A stretch of DNA of 64,000 nt from positions 58,823,080 through 58,887,079 of the forward strand of contig OY744529.1 in the NCBI GenBank assembly GCA_963556195.1, read 5' to 3'. Below the pieces are notes generated by a model. It was not told the DNA's origin, ran no database searches, and saw nothing but the letters and a program-made list of their open reading frames with translations. This DNA comes from Sepiola atlantica. Taxonomy: Eukaryota > Mollusca > Cephalopoda > Sepiida > Sepiolidae. Positions 10,703 to 22,305 of the stretch are shown piece by piece. The stretch's first letter is position 1. Each line of letters opens with the position of its first letter. The position numbers and the translations under genes are program-made.

Positions 10703-13700
10703 TACAGAATATTCCGCTTGTATTTTCCAGGCTAAAAATAACTAATGAAAACCTTATTGAAACATGCTAGAATATTCCGCTTGTATTTTCCAGCCTAAAA
10801 ATAACTACTGACAACATTATTGAAACATGCTAGAATATTCCGCTTGTATTTTCCAGGCTAAAAATAACTACTGAAAACATTATTGAAACATGCTAGAATA
10901 TTCCGCTTGTATTTTCCAGCCTAAAAATAACTACTGAAAACATTATTCAAACATGCTAGAATATTCCGCTTGTATTTCCCAGGCTAAAAATAACTAATGA
11001 AAACATTATTGAAACATGCTAGAATATTCCGCTTGTATTTTCCAGCCTAAAAATATCTACTTAAAACATTATTGAAACATGCTAGAATATTCCGCTTGTA
11101 TTTTCAGGCCTAAAAATAACTAATAAAAACATTATTGAAAAATGCTAGAATATTCCGCTTGAATTTTCCAGCCTAAAAATAACTAATGAAAACATTATTG
11201 AAACATGCTAGAATATTCCGCTTGTATTTTCCAGCCTAAAAATAACTACTGAAAACATTATTGAAACATGCTAGAATATTCCGCTTGTATTTTCCAGCCT
11301 AAAAATAACTAATGAAAACATTATTGAAACATGCTAGAATATTCCGCTTGTATTTTCCAGCCTAAAAATAACTAATGAAAACATTATTGAAACATGCTAG
11401 AATATTCCGCTTGTATTTTCCAGCCTAAAAATAACTAATGAAAACATTATTGAAACATGCTAGAATATTCCGCTTATATTTTCCAGCCTAAAAATAACTA
11501 ATGAAAACATTATTGAAACATGCTAGAATATTCCGCTTGTATTTTCCAGCCTAAAAATAACTAATGAAAACATTATTGAAACATGCTAGAATATTCCGCT
11601 TGTATTTTCCAGCCTAAAAATAACTAATGAAAACATTATTGAAAAATGCTAGAATATTCCGCTTGGATTTTCCAGCCTAAAAATAACTACTGAAAACATT
11701 ATTGAAACATGCTAGAATATTCCGCTTGTATTTTCCAGCCTAAAAATAACTACTGAAAACATTATTGAAACATGCTAGAATATTCCGCTTGTATTTTCCA
11801 GCCTAAAAATAACTAATGAAAACATTATTGAAACATGCTAGAATATTCCGCTTGTATTTTCCAGCCTAAAAATAACTAATGAAAACATTATTGAAACATG
11901 CTAGAATATTCCGCTTATATTTTCCAGCCTAAAAATTACTAATGAAAACATTATTGAAACATGCTAGAATATTCCGCTTGTATTTTCCAGCCTAAAAATA
12001 ACTACTGAAAACATTATTGAAACATGCAAGAATATTCCGCTTGTATTTCCAACCTAAAAATATCTACTGAAAACATTATTGAAACATGCTAGAATATTCC
12101 GCTTGTATTTTCCAGCCTTAAAATAACTACTGAAAACATTATTGAAACATGCTAGAATATTCCGCTTGTATTTTCAGGCCAAAAATAACTACTGAAAACA
12201 TTATTGAAACATGCTAGAATATTCAACTTGTATTTTCCAGCCTAAAACTAACTAATGAAAACATTATTGAAACATGCAAGAATATTCCGCTTGTATTTCC
12301 AACTTAAAAATATCTACTGAAAACATTATTCAAACATGCTAGAATATTCCGCTTGTATTTTCCAGCCTTAAAATAACTACTGAAAACATTATTGAAACAT
12401 GCTAGAATATTCCCCTTGTATTTTCCAGCCTAAAAATAACTACTATAAACATTATTGAAACATGCTAGAATATTCTGCTTGTATTTTCCAGGCTAAAAAT
12501 AACTACTGAAAACATTATTGATACATGCTAGAATATTCCGCTTGTATTTTCCAGCCTAAAAATAACTACTGAAAACATTATTGAAACATGCTAGAATATT
12601 CCGCTTATATTTTCCAGCCTAAAAATATAACTAATGAAAACATTATTGAAACATGCTAGAATATTCCGCTTGTATTTTCCAGCCTTAAAATAACTACTAA
12701 AAACATTATTGAAACATGCTAGAATATTCCGCTTGTATTTTCCAGCCTAAAAATAACTAATGAAAACATTATTGAAACATGCTAGAATATTCCGCTTGTA
12801 TTTTCCAGCCTAAAAATAACTACTGAAAACATTATTGAAACATGCTAGAATATTTTGCTTGTATTTTCCAGCCTAAAAATAATTACAGAAAACATTATTG
12901 AAACATGCTAGAATATTCCGCTTGTATTTTCGAGCCTTAAAATAACTAATGAAAACATTATTAAAACATGCTAGAATATTCCGCTTGTATTTTCCAGCCT
13001 AAAAATAACTACTGAAAACATTATTGAAACATGCTAGAATATTCCGTTTGTATTTTCCAGCCTAAAAATAATTACAGAAAACATTATTGAAACATGCTAG
13101 AATATTCCGCTTGTATTTTCCAGCCTTAAAATAACTACTGAAAACATTATTGAAACATGCTAGAATATTCCGCTTGTATTTTCCAGCCTAAAAATAACTA
13201 ATGAAAACATTATTGAAACATGCTAGAATATTCCGCTTGTATTTTCCAGCCTAAAAATAACTACTGACAACATTATTGAAACATGCTAGAATATTCCGCT
13301 TGTATTTTCCAGGCTAAAAATAACTACTGAAAACATTATTGAAAAATGCTAGAATATTCCGCTTGTATTTTCCAGCCTAAAAATAACTACTGAAAACATT
13401 ATTGAAACATGCTAGAATATTCCGCTTGTATTTCCCAGGCTAAAAATAACTAATGAAAACATTATTGAAACATGCTAGAATATTCCGCTTGTATTTTCCA
13501 GCCTAAAAATATCTACTTAAAACATTATTGAAACATGCTAGAATATTCCGCTTGTATTTTCAGGCCTAAAAATAACTAATGAAAACATTATTGAAAAATG
13601 CTAGAATATTCCGCTTGAATTTTCCAGCCTAAAAATAACTAATGAAAACATTATTGAAACATGCTAGAATATTCCGCTTGTATTTTCCAGCCTAAAAATA

Positions 13701-16700
13701 ACTACTGAAAACATTATTGAAACATGCTAGAATATTCCGCTTGTATTTTCCAGCCTAAAAATAACTACTGAAAACATTATTGAAACATGCTAGAATATTC
13801 CGCTTATATTTTCCAGCCTAAAAATAACTAATGAAAACATTATTGAAACATGCTAGAATATTCCGCTTGTATTTTCCAGCCTAAAAATAACTAATGAAAA
13901 CATTATTGAAACATGCTAGAATATTCCGCTTATATTTTCCAGCCTAAAAATTACTAATGAAAACATTATTTAAACATGCTAGAATATTCCGCTTGTATTT
14001 TCCAGCCTAAAAATAACTACTGAAAACATTATTGAAACATGCAAGAATATTCCGCTTGTATTTCCAACCTAAAAATATCTACTGAAAACATTATTCAAAC
14101 ATGCTAGAATATTCCGCTTGTATTTTCCAGCCTTAAAATAACTACTGAAAACATTATTGAAACATGCTAGAATATTCCGCTGGTATTTTCAGGCCAAAAA
14201 TAACTACTGAAAACATTATTGAAACATGCTAGAATATTCCACTTGTATTTTCCAGCCTAAAACTAACTAATGAAAACATTATTGAAACATGCAAGAATAT
14301 TCCGCTTGTATTTCCAACTTAAAAATATCTACTGAAAACATTATTCAAACATGCTAGAATATTCCGCTTGTATTTTCCAGCCTTAAAATAACTACTGAAA
14401 ACATTATTGAAACATGCTAGAATATTCCCCTTGTATTTTCCAGCCTAAAAATAACTACTGAAAACATTATTGAAACATGCTAGAATATTCCGCTTGTATT
14501 TTCCAGGCTAAAAATAACTATTGAAAACATTATTGATACATGCTAGAATATTCCGCTTGTATTTTCCAGCCTAAAAATAACTACTGAAAACATTATTGAA
14601 ACATGCTAGAATATTCCGCTTATATTTTCCAGCCTAAAAATATAACTAATGAAAACATTATTGAAACATGCTAGAATATTCCGCTTGTATTTTCCAGCCT
14701 TAAAATAACTACTGAAAACATTATTGAAACATGCTAGAATATTCCGCTTGTATTTTCCAGCCTAAAAATAACTAATGAAAACATTATTGAAACATGCTAG
14801 AATATTCCGCTTGTATTTTCCAGCCTAAAAATAACTAATGAAAACATTATTGAAACATGCTAGAATATTCCCCTTGTATTTTCCAGCCTAAAAATAATTA
14901 CAGAAAACATTATTGAAACATGCTAGAATATTCCGCTTGTATTTTCCAGCCTTAAAATAACTAATGAAAACATTATTGAAACATGCTAGAAGATTCCGCT
15001 TGTATTTTCCAGCCTAAAAATAACTACTGAAAACATTATTGAAACATGCTAGAATATTCCGCTTGTATTTTCCAGTCTAAAAATAATTACAGAAAACATT
15101 ATTGAAACATGCTAGAATATTCCGCTTGTATTTTCCAGCCTTAAAATAACTACTGAAAACATTATTGAAACATGCTAGAATATTCCGCTTGTATTTTCCA
15201 GCCTAAAAATAACTACTGAAAACATTATTGAAACATGCTAGAATATTCCGCTTATATTTTCCAGCCTTAAAATAACTACTGAAAACATTATTGAAACATG
15301 CTAGAATATTCCGCTTGTATTTTCCAGCCTAAAAATAATTACAGAAAACATTATTGAAACATGCTAGAATATTCCGCTTGTATTTTCCAGCCTAAAAATA
15401 ACTAATGAAAACATTATTGAAACATGCTAGAATATTCCGCTTGTATTTTCCAGCCTAAAAATAATTACAGAAAACATTATTGAAACATGCTAGAATATTC
15501 CGCTTGTATTTTCCAGCCTTAAAATAACTACTGAAAACATTATTGAAACATGCTAGAATATTCCGCTTGTATTTTCCAGCCTAAAAATAACTAATGAAAA
15601 CATTATTGAAACATGCTAGAATATTCCGCTTGTATTTTCCAGCCTTAAAATAACTACTGAAAACATTATTGAAACATGCTAGAATATTCCGCTTGTATTT
15701 TCCAGCCTAAAAATAATTACAGAAAACATTATTGAAACATGCTAGAATATTCCGCTTGTATTTTCCAGCCTTAAAATAACTACTGAAAACATTATTGAAA
15801 CATGCTAGAATATTCCGCTCGTATTTTCCAGCCTAAAAATAACTACTGAAAACATTATTGAAACATGCTAGAATATTCCGCTTGTTTTTTCTAGCCTTAA
15901 AATAACTACTGAAAACATTATTGAAACATGCTAGAATATTTTGCTTGTATTTTCAGGCCAAAAATAACTACTTAAAACATTATTGAAACATGCTAGAATA
16001 TTCCACTTGTATTTTCCAGCCTAAAACTAACTAATGAAAACATTATTGAAACATGCAAGAATATTCCGCTTGTATTTCCAAACTAAAAATATCTACTGAA
16101 AACATTATTGAAACATGCTAGAATATTCCGCTTGTATTTTCCAGCCTAAAAATAACCACTGAAAACATAATTGAAATATGCTAGAATATTCCGCTTGTAT
16201 TTTCCAGCCTAAAAATAACCACTGAAAACATAATTGAAACATGCTAGAATATTCCGCTTGTATTTTCCAGCCTAAAAATAACTACTGAAAACATTATTGA
16301 AACATGCTAGAATATTCCGCTTGTATTTTCCAGCCTTAAAATAACTACTGAAAACATTATTGAAACATGCTAGAATATTCCGCTTGTATTTTCCAGCCTA
16401 AAAATAACTACTGAAAACATCATTGAAACATGCTAGAATATTCCGCTTGTATTTTCCAGCCTAAAAATAATTACAGAAAACATTATTGAAACATGCTAGA
16501 ATATTCCGCTTGTATTTTCCAGCCTAAAAATAACTACTGAAAACATTATTGAAACATGCTAGAATATTCCGCTTGTATTTTCCAGCCTAAAAATAACTAC
16601 TGAAAACATTATTGAAACATGCTAAAATATTTTGCTTGTATTTTCAGGCCAAAAATAACTACTGAAAACATTATTGAAACATGCTAGAATATTCCACTTG

Positions 16701-17103
16701 TATTTTCCAGCCTAAAACTAACTAATGAAAACATTATTGAAACATGCAAGAATATTCCGCTTGTATTTCCAACCTAAAAATATCTACTGAAAACATTATT
16801 CAAACATGCTAGAATATTCCGCTTGTATTTTCCAGCCTTAAAATAACTACTGAAAACATTATTGAAACATGCTAGAATATTCCCCTTGTATTTTCCAGCC
16901 TAAAAATAACTACTGAAAACATTATTGAAACATGCTAGAATATTCTGCTTGTATTTTCCAGGCTAAAAATAACTACTGAAAACATTATTTATACATGCTA
17001 GAATATTCCGCTTGTATTTTCCAGCCTAAAAATAACTACTGAAAACATTATGTAAAAATGCTAGAATATTCCGCTTGTATTTTCCAGCCTAAAAATAACT
17101 AAA
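10703..17103. repeat. 63-bp satellite, about 100 units
   Basis: One continuous head-to-tail array of about 101-102 units of 63 bp. Landmarks in each unit are GCTAGAATATTCCGCTTG, TATTTTCCAGCC, CTAAAAATAACT and ACATTATTGAAACAT. Most units differ from the consensus at a few positions. Diagnostic variants recur in blocks, showing internal segmental duplication. Array edges are sharp: the first unit follows CGATTACA and the last stops at AATAACTAA. No unit or run of units is a plausible coding frame. Confidence 0.97.
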
Positions 17104-17589
17104 TAGGTGTGGTGCTTAGGTATTTACTTGTACAGGCGGATGTTTTTCTTGTATTAAAATTAATTAATATATTGAAACTGCTTTATATACTAAAAGTATA
17201 TTCATAGGCAAGTACGTGCTTTTAAATATATTTTTTGCTTGAAAGTGGATCTGTGTGTGTTCATGTTTAGATGTGTGTGTATATTGATGTCTGTTTATTT
17301 ATGTGTACCTATGTACCTATTAAATCTGTTTATATGTGTGTATTTTACTGATAGATAAGATAAATGGGTTTATAGGATTTGGGAATTCCAATAGGGTTGA
17401 AAAGTAGCCATGGCTAAGAGGGCAATAAAAAACAGGGATGGTTAGGTCATAAAAAAGGCTGAAGAACTGTCAACAAGTAAAATAGGTAATCCGATAGCAA
17501 TTCATAAGAAATAGAAATAGAGAATAACCAATCCCAAACAAGGATTTATTCTGAAAAAATCTGCAAACCCATCTCATTACTCTGAATCC
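17104..17589. other. Unique AT-rich flank
   Basis: Moderately TG-rich sequence between the satellite and the hammerhead motif. No recognised gene. It may be the upstream part of the element that carries the ribozyme. Confidence 0.4.
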
Positions 17590-17655
17590 TTGGTCTGATG
17601 AGGTTGACTCTCTGCGAAGAGTGCAACCGAAACATGTATGCACATATGTAACCAA
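17590..17655 (+). ncRNA. Type I hammerhead ribozyme (HHR-1)
   Basis: All conserved parts are present. Stem I is 17590-17594 paired with 17651-17655 (TTGGT/ACCAA). The core CTGATGA is at 17595-17601. Stem II is 17602-17611 with 17618-17628 (one bulged G), loop CTGCGA. The GAAA box is 17629-17632. Stem III is 17632-17637 with 17644-17649 (one G-U), loop 17638-17643. The residue at the cleavage site is A17650 in a GUA context, and the predicted cut lies between 17650 and 17651. Open ends at stem I make it type I, the form known from Penelope-like elements and animal retrozymes. A short stem I implies loop contacts or dimers for activity. Confidence 0.88.
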
Positions 17656-18228
17656 TAATGTTTGTATGAATAAAAATTTATACTTATATATATATATATA
17701 TTTCTGGGTGTAGGTACATCATCTGCTTTCTAAAAGGTCTTGTTTTTCATTCAGCTCAGTTGCTAGCAGCGATATCCTTTGGAATTGCAACATCTGTGGC
17801 AATGAAGCATTCTTAATTAACATCCATTTTGAGATGGGTAGACAACCTGCTGCGAATGCAGGATCAAAGACTCCCAAAGCAACTATTCTTTGATCAGTTA
17901 GGAATAGCTCTAATCCTGTCGACTCTCATCTGCTTCGTTAGAGGGATAAACCAAAAGATAACCGGAAGCATTGCAATTTTTCAATTAAGATATGAGTAAA
18001 ATTGACAGCCAAACGACCACGAAGGGTATAGAAATTGCTTCTCTAAACTGAGTACATTTGAGGAAAAAAAGTTCTGCACGATCCTGAACATTCACTTACT
18101 TTGACTAATGCTTATTGGTGCCAACATTGTGATTTTGGTGCTCACAGCATGGCTAATTTTGTTCAGCAGTAGAAAATGCATAGCTGATAAATTTACTGAA
18201 TGTTCGTCTACTATTTATGATTGAAACC

Positions 18229-18238
18229 CCCCCCCCCG

Positions 18239-18322
<84 letters not shown>
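18229..18322. repeat. C run, (AC)n and (AT)n microsatellite
   Basis: Nine C residues, then (AC)n, then an (AT)n tract of about 65 bp. It lies immediately beside a minus-strand hammerhead motif. On that strand it is downstream of the ribozyme. Confidence 0.95.
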
Positions 18323-18327
<5 letters not shown>

Positions 18328-18343
18328 TAAACATAGTTTTAGT

Positions 18344-18387
18344 ATCCGACAATCGTTTCAGAATCTTCTCGGTTCCTCCTCAGGGAT
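18344..18387 (-). ncRNA. Hammerhead motif with GUC site (HHR-3)
   Basis: On the minus strand the core CTGAGGA (18383-18377; position 7 of the core may be any base) is followed by a 4-bp stem II (18376-18373 with 18363-18360) and the GAAA box at 18359-18356. A minimal stem III (ACG/TGT, 2-nt loop) leads to a GUC cleavage triplet ending at 18348. Stem I is GGAT/ATCC (18347-18344 with 18387-18384). Every conserved core base is present. Stem II closes with a G-U pair and stem I is short. A tRNA-like head lies about 300 bp upstream on the same strand (18680-18830). Confidence 0.68.
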
Positions 18388-18470
18388 TTTAATATAAAAG
18401 CTCTAATATATATTGAGCACTTTTGAAAAGTAATGGTTTTGTTCATTTAGTTATTATTTGAACTTAATTA

Positions 18471-18473
<3 letters not shown>

Positions 18474-18518
<45 letters not shown>
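18474..18518. repeat. (AT)n microsatellite
   Basis: A pure AT dinucleotide tract of about 45 bp between the hammerhead motif and the SINE-like unit. Confidence 0.95.
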
Positions 18519-18637
18519 TACCAAGCTCTACTATTGTATTGATCACTGATTAAATAAATATTGGAACTAATATATATACATAATACATCATTTAATATTA
18601 GTATATAATATAAAACAGTATTCTATATACATATATA

Positions 18638-19338
18638 GTCACCCGCAGACGGCTCTTCAGTGTGGATATGTGTGGTGAGTGTTTTCATGCTGAGATTCGA
18701 AACCCGATCGCTAGATCACTTGCAACTGTGATCAGCAGTCGGGCATTTTATGGCAACGTATACGTTGCCACAACCATTCAGCAATTGAAAACCATAATTA
18801 CTGTGTTATCAATCACTGCCACATGTAAGAGAAAATCTACAATTCTTTATATATTCGCATTATCGGTTAGCTAGAGTTCTATATTTTTTTATGAAAAGTT
18901 ATACATTTACGCTAAGTGGGGGCCAGTGATCTCCCTTTTCAGAGAGCTGAACCCACAAGGGGTGAAGAGCAAATGTATTTATTCATTTACAGATAACTGT
19001 ATCATGGCTCTTCAGTGTAGCTAGAAATAAGTAGATGCTTCAAATTGTGATTCGAAACCTGATCGCCTTATCAATACTTAAAAACTGAAACCACTGTGCT
19101 ATCTACCCTTGCTAGAAACAAAGAGAAATCTATAATGCTTTATATAATCGCATTATCGGCTATCGAGAGTGCTCTATTCTTTTACAAAGAGCTGTGCATT
19201 TATGCTAAGTGAGAATCAGTGATCTTGCTGACTTGATAGCTCAACACAAGAATGATGGGAAGAAAATGTATTTGTTTATCCACAGACAGCTGTTTAGCCA
19301 TATCACAGACATCTTCATTTTCTAGAAACGGACAGATG
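18638..19338 (-). mobile_element. Two tandem tRNA-SINE-like units
   Basis: Two diverged copies of a unit of about 350 bp, at 18638-19003 and 19004-19338. Each starts near GGCTCTTCAGTGT. Read on the minus strand, each has an A-box-like segment (near 18825 and 19100) and a B-box-like segment, the complement of GATTCGAAACC (near 18695 and 19050). Both share ATCGCATTATCGG-type sequence downstream. A 20-bp perfect palindrome lies in the first copy at 18751-18770. A related fragment is at 23224-23335. Confidence 0.6.
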
Positions 19339-19339
19339 C

Positions 19340-19737
19340 CTATATATATATATATATATACTTTTCTTGATTTGGATATAAAAATTGAAGATAAAATATT
19401 TATCTATAAACTGTTTGATAAAAGAAATTCATTCCCTTTTCGTATCGTGCGAATGCCATATAAAAATAGTACTAGCCCTGTGTATGTATTTTACGGGAGT
19501 ATTATGTCTGAATTTCTGAGAATTGCTCGTGTTACCTTAAAATTAGTAGATTTCATGCCCCCAATTTCTGATCTAATAATAAGAATGATTAACCAAGGTG
19601 GCGATCAAAATAAAATATTTGGACAATTAAATAAGGCAATTACTCGCCATCCTGATGCTTTTAAATCTTATCAAATTAATCAAAATAAACTGATAGAACA
19701 AATCATAGTATATATAAATAGAAATTATATAATATGA
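19340..19737 (+). pseudogene. C-terminal fragment of a retroelement reverse transcriptase
   Basis: The last 130 or so codons of a 161-codon frame look like real protein: FLDLDIKIEDKIFIYKLFDK, then FPFRIVRMPY, then YGSIMSEFLRIAR. This pattern (FLDL, K.(F/Y)DKR, F..IV, then SE.LRIAR) is what I associate with the end of the RT domain in some Penelope-like or related retroelement polyproteins in invertebrates. The first 30 or so codons come from the SINE-like repeat and an (AT)n tract (IYIYIY), so the true N-terminal part is missing. No RT catalytic YXDD motif is present in the fragment. Family assignment is uncertain. Hammerheads at 17590 and 18344 would fit a Penelope context. Confidence 0.5.
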
Positions 19738-19789
19738 ATAAACGTATATATAACACATCTGCTAATTATAATAAGAAAAACAATAAAAA

Positions 19790-19860
19790 TACAGTAGAAA
19801 GAAAGAAAGAAATGTTAAAAAAGAAGAAGAAGAAGAAGAAGAAGAAGAAGAAGAAGAAAA
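19790..19860. repeat. (GAAA)n/(GAA)n microsatellite
   Basis: AGAAAGAAAG passes into an (AAG)n tract of about 40 bp. Confidence 0.95.
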
Positions 19861-20133
19861 CCGTTCATAACTATGAACGCTGATTTTTAAACACCGGGAG
19901 TTGGTAAATAAGAAGAAGAAAAAGAGAACAAATTAACGGTTAACTTACAGACGCAGATTTGAAACAATGAGAAAAGAAAAAAGTCGACAGTTGTGAACGC
20001 AGATTAGAAAAACTATAGTGAACAAGGAAGATTAATATTTATTTGCGGTTGACAACAACGGGGAGATGGACAACAAAGTAGGACGAGGGAGAAAAATAGG
20101 AACTAAAGGTATATATATGTATGTGTGTATGTA

Positions 20134-20164
<31 letters not shown>

Positions 20165-20747
20165 CATATTTATTTATTTATCTTTTATTTTTTGATGTGT
20201 TGATGTTTTTTATATTTATAATATAAAACTAAAAATAATACATTAATCACTTAAATAATAGTGTCATGGATTCGTCCAAACACTTTAAAATGCAACAACA
20301 TTTTTGTGAGTAACGGATAAATTTTATTAGACAGACGAACAGCGCAGGTAAAAATTTTTTTTTTTTTTTTTTTTTTTTTGATGTCTTAAATAACTAATAT
20401 AAGTTAGCAAAACATTTATATGGAACAAAACGTAGATTTAGTATAAGTAACGTTTATGTTTTTGTCTTTTAAGGGAAGTGGGGTCTGATCAACTCTGCTG
20501 GGAAGCCATGAAATTAAATACTGTCTTGTTTTTAAATTCCCGAAACAGTTTTTCATGGTAAACAACTGATGATCCCTTAAAATAGTGTTAGAAACTAACT
20601 AATATAATAACTGTAAAAAATAAATTGACTTACATGAGTGATTTTCCACTGGAAGACTTGAGACTATAAGTTTTTTTTTGTTTGTTTTTTTTTTTATTTT
20701 TATTTTTTATTTTTTTTTTATATAGTTTTAATGGTTGAGAAACTTCC

Positions 20748-20751
<4 letters not shown>
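19861..20751. other. AT-rich intergenic DNA with microsatellites
   Basis: Contains GAACGCNGATT-type motifs at 19872 and 19995 (a similar string occurs near 51280 and 51620), an (AT)n tract at 20128-20160, a T run at 20349-20379 and a T-rich stretch at 20670-20722. No gene seen. Confidence 0.5.

Positions 20752-20807
<56 letters not shown>
20752..20807. repeat. (AT)n microsatellite
   Basis: AT dinucleotide tract of about 55 bp. Confidence 0.95.
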
Positions 20808-20810
<3 letters not shown>

Positions 20811-20945
20811 TCTTTGAAAAGCCATGGCTTAAGGAAATAAACATAACTTTATTTTATTTGAAACACTTTGTTTTGAGCAACTGATGACTTAATAAATATT
20901 GTATTTTTACAATATTTATTCTCATTTTTTACTTTTTTGGTATCC

Positions 20946-20948
<3 letters not shown>
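20808..20948 (+). repeat. Dispersed repeat, partner at 26852-26975
   Basis: About 140 bp beginning CTTTGAAAAGCCATGGCTTA and containing GAGCAACTGATGACTTA. A clear homologue at 26852-26975 is also flanked by (AT)n tracts. It has a weak hammerhead-like layout (a stem, then GAAAC) but lacks the CUGANGA core, so I do not call a ribozyme. Confidence 0.75.

Positions 20949-20951
<3 letters not shown>

Positions 20952-21007
<56 letters not shown>
20952..21007. repeat. (AT)n microsatellite at palindrome edge
   Basis: AT tract directly abutting the left arm of the large inverted repeat. The right arm also ends in ATATATA. Confidence 0.95.
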
Positions 21008-21012
<5 letters not shown>

Positions 21013-22167
21013 ATTTTATTCCATTAGTTGCGACAAAACAAGTTTTGTTTCATTGGTGCAAATAGCGACCAACTCATCGGGCTGGCGATGGAATTCAAAT
21101 GGCATAAGTTTTAACTTCACTTTAACGGGAGATTGAAAATACATTGGAGGGGGAGGGGGACAGAGTTGGGGCTTTGTCTATAACGGTGACATGGGACATG
21201 AGAGGGGATGGGGGAGGACCCCAACAAGTCGTGTTTCAAATTATTGCGTAGGAGGTTTTTCACGTGTTTGTGCTGTGATGATCTCAATTTCGGCCGGGGT
21301 GGGAGGAAGGGAGATGGGGCGACGGCCAGAGTGAGTTAAATTTAAAATGAGAATAAAATTATGATTATAACCGTCATTCCTATTTTATTTTAATTCTAAT
21401 AAGTAATTATCATGTGGATAAAAATGTTTGATAATTTTAATTTAGGGTATTAATTGCTACTTCTGCATTTTATTTATTTTATTTTAATGTTTTGGTATGA
21501 TTGGCAGGCGTTATCATTGTTATCATAATCGGTTTTGTTAATGCTAAAACTGGTAACACCATGAAACTTCTCTTATAAAATGATTCCACTAGTATTGATC
21601 TCGGTATAATATAATCACAATTTTAAAAAAATATAATCACAACAAAATTCACTACAAATAATAAACAAAACATTAAAATAAAATAAATAAAATGCAGAAG
21701 TAGCAATTAATACCCTAAATTAAAATTATCAAACATTTTTATCCACATGATAATTACTTATTAGAATTAAAATAAAATAGGAATGACGGTTATAATCATA
21801 ATTTTATTCTCATTTTAAATTTAACTCACTCTGGCCGTCGCCCCATCTCCCTTCCTCCCACCCCGGCCGAAATTGAGATCATCACAGCACAAACACGTGA
21901 AAAACCTCCTACGCAATAATTTGAAACACGACTTGTTGGGGTCCTCCCCCCTCCCCTCTCATGTCCCATGTCACCGTTATAGACAAAGCCCCAACTCTGT
22001 CCCCCTCCCCCTCCAATGTATTTTCAATTTTCAATCTCCCGTTAAAGTGAAGTTAAAACTTATGCCATTTGAATTCCATCGCCAGCCCGATGAGTTGGTC
22101 GCTATTTGCACCAATGAAACAAAACTTGTTTTGTCGCAACTAATGGAATAAAATCAAAAAATATATA
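21008..22167. repeat. Large inverted repeat, arms about 495 bp
   Basis: Left arm 21008-21494, spacer 21495-21665 (171 bp), right arm 21666-22167. The arms are complementary almost throughout. By eye I see only single-base changes (for example in the G-rich run near 21210 against 21945), one extra copy of TTTTCAA in the right arm near 22025, and A-run length. Inner ends stop abruptly at CAAAACATTAAAAT and its complement. No terminal repeat or target duplication is evident beyond AT tracts. A 92-codon frame in the right arm has no recognised domain. A transcript through this locus would fold into a duplex of about 490 bp. Confidence 0.97.
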
Positions 22168-22252
22168 GTTTGCTCTGAATTTTCATTGAGCACTCTCATA
22201 AACCCGGTTTCAACTTCCTTCGGATTCATACCCCCTGGATATTTGTAACAAG

Positions 22253-22256
<4 letters not shown>

Positions 22257-22301
<45 letters not shown>
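22257..22301. repeat. (AT)n microsatellite
   Basis: AT tract of about 45 bp. Confidence 0.95.

Positions 22302-22305
<4 letters not shown>

Noticed and set aside
10703..17103. CRISPR-like appearance of the regular 63-bp array
   Set aside because: There are no unique spacers. The whole unit repeats, and the context is an animal genome.
10703..17103. Hammerhead in the satellite unit (CTGAAAA ... GAAAC)
   Set aside because: The core lacks G8, no stem II can form between the boxes, and stem I/III partners are missing.
20560..20600. CTGATGA followed by GAAAC, possible hammerhead
   Set aside because: No complementary stem II between the boxes and no stem III or cleavage triplet in the right place.
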